Shown here: one piece after another, positions 59,780 through 64,000 of the stretch | Layout: every line of letters begins with the position of its first letter | Numbering within the stretch: the stretch's first letter is position 1 | Source of the DNA: Flavobacterium cheongpyeongense | GTDB taxonomy: Bacteria; Bacteroidota; Bacteroidia; Flavobacteriales; Flavobacteriaceae | Assembly (NCBI RefSeq): GCF_003202435.1 | Contig: NZ_QJHK01000008.1 | Location: forward strand, 62,001 to 126,000 | Length of the DNA: 64,000 nucleotides | Direction of reading: 5' to 3' | Translations under genes and position numbers: made by a program | The notes under the pieces: model-generated | What the model was told of the DNA's origin: nothing | Seen by the model: the letters and a program-made list of their open reading frames with translations, nothing else | Database searches by the model: none

Positions 59780-61915
59780 ATGAAAAAATTAATTCTGTTC
59801 TATTGTGTTTATAGTATTTTTGCTGCTCCTTATATAAAAATTAAAGCTCAGTCAATGCAAAATCATATATCGGCTCCGCAAGCCAAAATAATTCCAAAAC
59901 AATTAAAAAAGCATAAAGAAACCAGAATCGACAATTATTTTTGGCTAAATGACAGAGAGAATCCGGAAGTTATTGATTATCTGAATAAAGAAAATGAGTA
60001 TTATCAGAAAATGACTGCCCATACTAAAGGTTTACAAGAATCTTTGTATGAGGAAATGAAAGGGAGGATAAAAGAAGACGATTCCTCTGTTCCTTATTTT
60101 TATAATGGTTATTACTACATTACACGTTTTGAAACAGGGCAGGATTACCCCATTTTTTCAAGAAAAAAAGGCAGTCTTTCTGCTGAAGAAGAAATTATGT
60201 TCAATTGCAATGAATTAGCAAAAGATCATGCCTACTTTAAATTAGGCGGATTAAGCGTTAGTCCTGATAATAAATTTGCCAGCTTTGCTGTTGATATTGT
60301 GGGAAGAAGAATTTATACCATTCAGATTAAAAATTTAGTAACTGGAGAAATTTTGCCCGATAAAATTGAGAATGTAACAGGTGAATCAGTTTGGGCAAAC
60401 GACAATAACACCATTTTTTATGCCACACAGGACGAAGTTACTTTACGGTCAGATAAAGTATTCAGGCATAAATTAAATACAGACTCAGCAACTGATGTTT
60501 TGGTTTTTAATGAAACTGATGACACTTTTAATGTTTCTATAAGCAAAGAAAAATCCAGAAAATATATTGTTATCGGTTCAGGAAGTACTTTAACGACTGA
60601 ATACAGGATCTTAAATTCGGATAATCCGGATGGTGAATTTGAAGTGTTTCAAACGCGCGTTCGTGGTTTAGAATACAGTATTTCGCATTACGAAGACTCA
60701 TTTTATATTTTAACCAATAAAGATAAGGCTACGAATTTTAAGTTGATGAAAACGCCTGAAAACAGGACAGAGAAAAAATTCTGGAAAGATCTTATTCCAC
60801 ATCGTGAAGATGTTTTGTTAGAAGATATTGAGATTTTTAAAAATTATTTAGTGGTTGAAGAACGGTCAAACGGCTTAAATCATATCAGGATTATACCGTG
60901 GAATGGTGAACCAGATTATTATTTACCTTTTGGAAGCGAAACCTACAATGCTTATACAACAACTAATATTGATTTTGATACTGATGTTTTGCGTTATAGT
61001 TATCAATCATTGGCAACACCATCGTCAGTAATTGATTTTAATATGAAGACCAAAACCAAAGAAATTTTAAAAGAACAAGAGGTTTTAGGCGGTAAATTTA
61101 ATAAAAATAATTACATAGAAGAGCGTGTATGGGTAACGGCCAGAGATGGGGTAAAAGTTCCAATTTCGATGATTTATCGTAAAGAATTAGAGAAAGATGG
61201 TAAAAATCCGTTATTGCTTTATGCTTATGGCTCATATGGAATTACGATGGATACTTATTTTTCATCGACTAGACTTTCTTTACTGGATCGTGGGTTTATA
61301 TTCGCAATCGCCCATATTAGAGGAGGTGAGGACTTAGGTAGGCAGTGGTATGAAGATGGGAAACTGTTAAAAAAGAAAAATACCTTTACAGATTTCATTG
61401 ATTGCTCTAAATTTGTAATAAACGAAAAATATACTTCCGCTAAACATTTATATGCAGAGGGAGGATCTGCCGGAGGACTTTTGATGGGGGTTATCGTAAA
61501 TGAAGCCCCGCAATTGTATAACGGAGTTATTGCCCAGGTTCCTTTTGTAGACGTTATTACGACAATGTTAGACGATAGTATTCCGCTTACAACAGGAGAA
61601 TATGATGAGTGGGGAAACCCGAACAATAAAAAATATTACGATTATATGTTATCGTATTCACCATATGATAATGTAAAAGAGCAAAAATATCCTAATATGT
61701 ATGTGTCTACGGGATTGCATGATTCGCAGGTACAATATTGGGAGCCTGCTAAATGGGTGGCTAAGCTTAGAAAATTAAAAACAAATGAGACACTATTATT
61801 TTTAGATACTAATATGGATGCTGGTCATGGCGGGGCTTCTGGTCGATTTCAGGCTTTGAAAGACTTAGCAAAAGAATTTAGTTTTTTATTAGATTTAGAG
61901 AAAATTAAAAGCTAA
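59780..61915 (+). CDS. Prolyl oligopeptidase-family peptidase (oligopeptidase B-like)
   Basis: 711 residues from ATG 59780 with a signal peptide ([20 protein letters not shown]), so probably periplasmic. The N-terminal propeller begins [20 protein letters not shown] (about 43-62), typical of oligopeptidase B. The catalytic domain has [16 protein letters not shown] (about 514-529), the serine in [12 protein letters not shown] (about 559), Asp in [15 protein letters not shown] (about 645) and His in [10 protein letters not shown] (about 684). It would cleave short peptides, likely after Arg/Lys. The ATG at 59714 puts 22 residues before the signal peptide and is rejected. Confidence 0.9.
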   Translation: MKKLILFYCVYSIFAAPYIKIKAQSMQNHISAPQAKIIPKQLKKHKETRIDNYFWLNDRENPEVIDYLNKENEYYQKMTAHTKGLQESLYEEMKGRIKEDDSSVPYFYNGYYYITRFETGQDYPIFSRKKGSLSAEEEIMFNCNELAKDHAYFKLGGLSVSPDNKFASFAVDIVGRRIYTIQIKNLVTGEILPDKIENVTGESVWANDNNTIFYATQDEVTLRSDKVFRHKLNTDSATDVLVFNETDDTFNVSISKEKSRKYIVIGSGSTLTTEYRILNSDNPDGEFEVFQTRVRGLEYSISHYEDSFYILTNKDKATNFKLMKTPENRTEKKFWKDLIPHREDVLLEDIEIFKNYLVVEERSNGLNHIRIIPWNGEPDYYLPFGSETYNAYTTTNIDFDTDVLRYSYQSLATPSSVIDFNMKTKTKEILKEQEVLGGKFNKNNYIEERVWVTARDGVKVPISMIYRKELEKDGKNPLLLYAYGSYGITMDTYFSSTRLSLLDRGFIFAIAHIRGGEDLGRQWYEDGKLLKKKNTFTDFIDCSKFVINEKYTSAKHLYAEGGSAGGLLMGVIVNEAPQLYNGVIAQVPFVDVITTMLDDSIPLTTGEYDEWGNPNNKKYYDYMLSYSPYDNVKEQKYPNMYVSTGLHDSQVQYWEPAKWVAKLRKLKTNETLLFLDTNMDAGHGGASGRFQALKDLAKEFSFLLDLEKIKS

Positions 61916-61930
61916 TTAGAAATTTTTTGT

Positions 61931-61938
61931 TAAATTTG
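61931..61938 (+). promoter_or_regulatory. -7 element of the cysteine-synthase-like gene
   Basis: TAAATTTG, 45 bases before ATG 61984; it rules out the longer start at 61927. Confidence 0.55.
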
Positions 61939-61983
61939 CAACCTATCGGGTTATTTAAAAATACCTTGATTAACTATTTTTTT

Positions 61984-63024
61984 ATGAAAGAAGAAATAAA
62001 TGCTTATAATAATGTTTTAGAGTTAATAGGTAATACACCGCTTATTAAGCTAAATAAAGTCACCGAAGGGTTAGAAGGAAATTTCTACGCAAAGGTAGAA
62101 GCTTTTAATCCGGGACATTCGTCAAAAGATAGAATAGCATTATACATCATTGAAGAAGCAGAGAAAAAAGGGATTATATCTCCAGGTGACACCATAATTG
62201 AAACAACATCCGGAAATACTGGTTTTAGTTTAGCTATGGTAAGCATTATAAAAGGCTACAATTGTATATTAGCAGTAAGCTCAAAATCATCCAAAGATAA
62301 AATTGATATGCTGAGGAGTTTAGGGGCAAAAGTTTATGTTTGCCCGGCTCACGTTTCAGCAGATGATGAAAGATCTTATTATAACGTTGCAAAACGTTTA
62401 CATGAAGAAACGAAAGGTTCTGTTTATATCAATCAGTATTTTAATCAATTAAATATTGATGCACACTACAACACTACGGGACCTGAAATCTGGCAGCAGA
62501 CAAAAGGACAAATTACACACCTTGTTGCTTGCAGTGGAACAGGAGGGACAATCTCCGGAACTGCGAAATTCTTAAAAGAACAAAATCCAAATATTAAAAT
62601 ATTAGGTGTTGATGCTTTTGGATCAGTGTTGAAAAAATACCATGAAACAAGAGAATTCGACAATAAAGAAATATATCCATACCGTATTGAAGGTTTGGGG
62701 AAAAACTTAATTCCTTCAGCAACAGATTTCGATATTATTGATAGGTTCATGAAAGTAACTGATGAAGAAAGTGCCCATACAGCCAGGGAAATTACCCGTA
62801 AAGAAGGTTTGTTTGTTGGATATACTTCAGGTGCTGTAATGCAGGCTATTAAGCAATATGCAGAGGAAGGAGAGTTTACTAAAGACAGTAATATTATTGC
62901 TATATTTCCGGATCATGGCTCACGTTATATGAGTAAAGTGTTTAGTGATGACTGGATGAATGAACAAGGATTCTTTGATAGTGTAAACGAAGAAGAAGTT
63001 CAAAAAATTGAATTTGTGAAGTAA
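61984..63024 (+). CDS. Cysteine synthase / cystathionine beta-synthase-like PLP enzyme
   Basis: 346 residues from ATG 61984 ([20 protein letters not shown]). Fold type II PLP motifs are present: the PLP Lys in [11 protein letters not shown] (about 46-56), [11 protein letters not shown] (about 75-85), [12 protein letters not shown] (about 178-189) and [13 protein letters not shown] (about 308-320). The NPGHSSKDR and C-terminal extension differ from CysK/CysM, nearer to cystathionine beta-synthase-type enzymes, so substrates other than O-acetylserine are possible. It is a single gene with its own promoter and a strong terminator. Confidence 0.87.
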   Translation: MKEEINAYNNVLELIGNTPLIKLNKVTEGLEGNFYAKVEAFNPGHSSKDRIALYIIEEAEKKGIISPGDTIIETTSGNTGFSLAMVSIIKGYNCILAVSSKSSKDKIDMLRSLGAKVYVCPAHVSADDERSYYNVAKRLHEETKGSVYINQYFNQLNIDAHYNTTGPEIWQQTKGQITHLVACSGTGGTISGTAKFLKEQNPNIKILGVDAFGSVLKKYHETREFDNKEIYPYRIEGLGKNLIPSATDFDIIDRFMKVTDEESAHTAREITRKEGLFVGYTSGAVMQAIKQYAEEGEFTKDSNIIAIFPDHGSRYMSKVFSDDWMNEQGFFDSVNEEEVQKIEFVK

Positions 63025-63048
63025 TATATAATTTACTTTTAGACATAA

Positions 63049-63085
63049 AAAAAACTCCAGATGAAAATCTGGAGTTTTTTATTGG
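63049..63085. terminator. Strong bidirectional terminator
   Basis: AAAAAACTCCAGAT (63049-63062) pairs perfectly with ATCTGGAGTTTTTT (63067-63080) around GAAA. Confidence 0.9.
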
Positions 63086-63088
63086 TAT

Positions 63089-64000
63089 TTATTTTGCTAA
63101 AAGTTCTAAAATTTTTGCTCTTAATTCAGAACCTCTTAAATCCTTTGCAACGACTTTTCCCGATGAATCCAATATAAAGGTCGCAGGGATTGATTCAACT
63201 TCGTATTGTTTGGCAATTGGCTCGTCCCAAAATTTTAAGTTAGAAACATGTGTCCAGCTTAAATTATCTTTTGCGATAGCTTCTTTCCAGGCTGATGCTT
63301 CCTTGTCTAATGAAACACCAATGATATTTAATCCTTTTGAATGTAGCTCTTTGTATATGGCTACAACATTAGGGTTTTCTTTTCTGCATGGTCCACACCA
63401 TGAAGCCCAAAAATCTACAATTGTTACTTTTCCTAAACTTTCTTTAAGCGATATTCTTTTGCCTTCAGGATTAGGGGCTGAAAAATCTGATCTTCATTTA
63501 GCGCTGCCAACCGGAGGAGCTGACGCACCAACTGCAGGCAATTTCATTTGACCAATTTTTTCTTTGATAGCTTTTCCTGGTTTTGTTTTTTTCAAAGACT
63601 CATCTAAACTGTTGTATAAGGCTTCTGTTTTTTTGAAGTCGGCACTTGGGTCGTTAATTAAACTTTGGATGATTAAAGCTGTAATAAAAGATTTTGGGTG
63701 CGTTTCAGCGTAAGCGGTATATTTCTTTTTTGATTCAGCCTGAACCGTAGTTTGGATTTCCATATACTGCTTCATTAGGCTATTGATAACAGCTGTATCC
63801 TTAGCTTGTTGGGCTTGCTGCATTTTTTGTGTATTGTTTTTTTGAAAGTCCATTAGGGTTTTTTGAACTTTAGTAAGCTCTTCGTTGAATTTTACATATT
63901 CATCATTACTGTAAGTTCCTGAAATTTTTGATTTATGAATACTATCTTTATCAACATCAATTTTTATTTCACCAGTTTCCAGGATAAATGGAACCGGGCC
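63089..64000 (-). pseudogene. TlpA-like thiol-disulfide reductase, interrupted by an in-frame TGA; runs off the window
   Basis: One continuous minus-strand frame from the window edge to TAA 63089-63091. The upstream part is a DUF4369-like lipid/periplasmic domain followed by a helical segment; the downstream part is a thioredoxin/AhpC domain with DFSAPNPEGKRISL, VDFWASWCGPCRKE (redox CGPC) and IPATFILDSSGK. Between VGASAP and DFSAPNPEG, which normally adjoin, lie nine extra codons (PVGSAK, TGA, RS), so TGA at 63494-63496 separates the two domains. Such proteins reduce periplasmic cytochrome or other disulfides. The 5' end is outside the window. Confidence 0.8.

Noticed and set aside
63494..63496. 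Selenocysteine recoding of the in-frame TGA
   Set aside because: The TGA is not at the redox site (CGPC lies downstream and intact), sits in an apparent insertion, and no selenocysteine system is indicated.
63210..63551. Plus-strand open frame of 113 codons
   Set aside because: It is antisense to the thioredoxin-domain gene, whose CGPC motif and family segments are clear on the minus strand.
1..64000. CRISPR array, tRNA, rRNA or complete insertion sequence
   Set aside because: No regularly spaced direct repeats, cloverleaf sequences, rRNA segments or intact transposase genes were seen on reading both strands.

Overview
The window looks like a chromosomal segment of a Flavobacterium-type member of the Bacteroidota. 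It is AT-rich, and the -7 promoter motif TAnnTTTG recurs in front of genes while strong Shine-Dalgarno sequences are rare. The gene set is typical of the family: rlmD with two small envelope genes, def with a DUF5606 gene and mazG, a fused ccoNO cytochrome oxidase operon, and prfB with its programmed frameshift.

Layout. 1-11.8 kb is housekeeping: rlmD, an orphan sensor kinase, an aldo/keto reductase, a cysE-cysM cysteine pair, small membrane proteins, an Smr protein, an internally duplicated lipoprotein and a cysteine desulfurase. 11.8-28.1 kb starts with a YrdC/Sua5 gene and then holds a surface polysaccharide/LPS locus: about eight glycosyltransferases, a TupA-like ATP-grasp protein, a QueC-like PP-loop protein on the opposite strand, an MsbA-type ABC exporter that appears broken, the ghost of another glycosyltransferase, an LPS-core-type kinase, a nucleotide-sugar epimerase and a heptosyltransferase-like GT9. 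28.2-36.7 kb carries dapD, an Aer-type PAS protein, ruvX, mqo, an FUSC membrane protein, def, DUF5606 and mazG.

36.7-49 kb is a microaerobic respiration block: an Fnr/Crp regulator, the copper ATPase ccoI, ccoS, fused ccoNO, ccoQ, a single-haem ccoP, ccoG, ccoH, a SafE-like membrane protein and hemN. Four promoters (ccoI, ccoS-ccoNO, hemN and the distant PAS gene) carry an FNR-like palindrome ATGAT-N4-RTCAT (ATCAG in the PAS copy) at practically the same distance (36.5-37.5 nt) from the -7 element. This suggests one small oxygen-responsive regulon, probably run by the adjacent regulator.

Two accessory scars interrupt this block. Downstream of the safE-like gene there is a toxin-antitoxin pair, a 174-bp MITE/REP-like inverted-repeat element and a decayed second copy of the safE 3' end. 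Upstream of hemN there is a 2.4-kb island bounded by perfect 41-bp direct repeats. It holds a dead tyrosine recombinase (three nonsense codons, catalytic Tyr changed to Asn), an AT-rich lgt-like gene with cassette-like edges and a structured intergenic repeat.

51.5-64 kb returns to core genes: two unknown small proteins, DoxX, an acyl-CoA carboxylase beta subunit, lpxD, msrB, prfB, threonine aldolase, a YbaB protein, an S9 peptidase, a second cysteine-synthase-like enzyme, and a TlpA-like thioredoxin gene carrying an in-frame TGA within an apparent short insertion at the right edge. All statements rest on reading the sequence; no database search was run.
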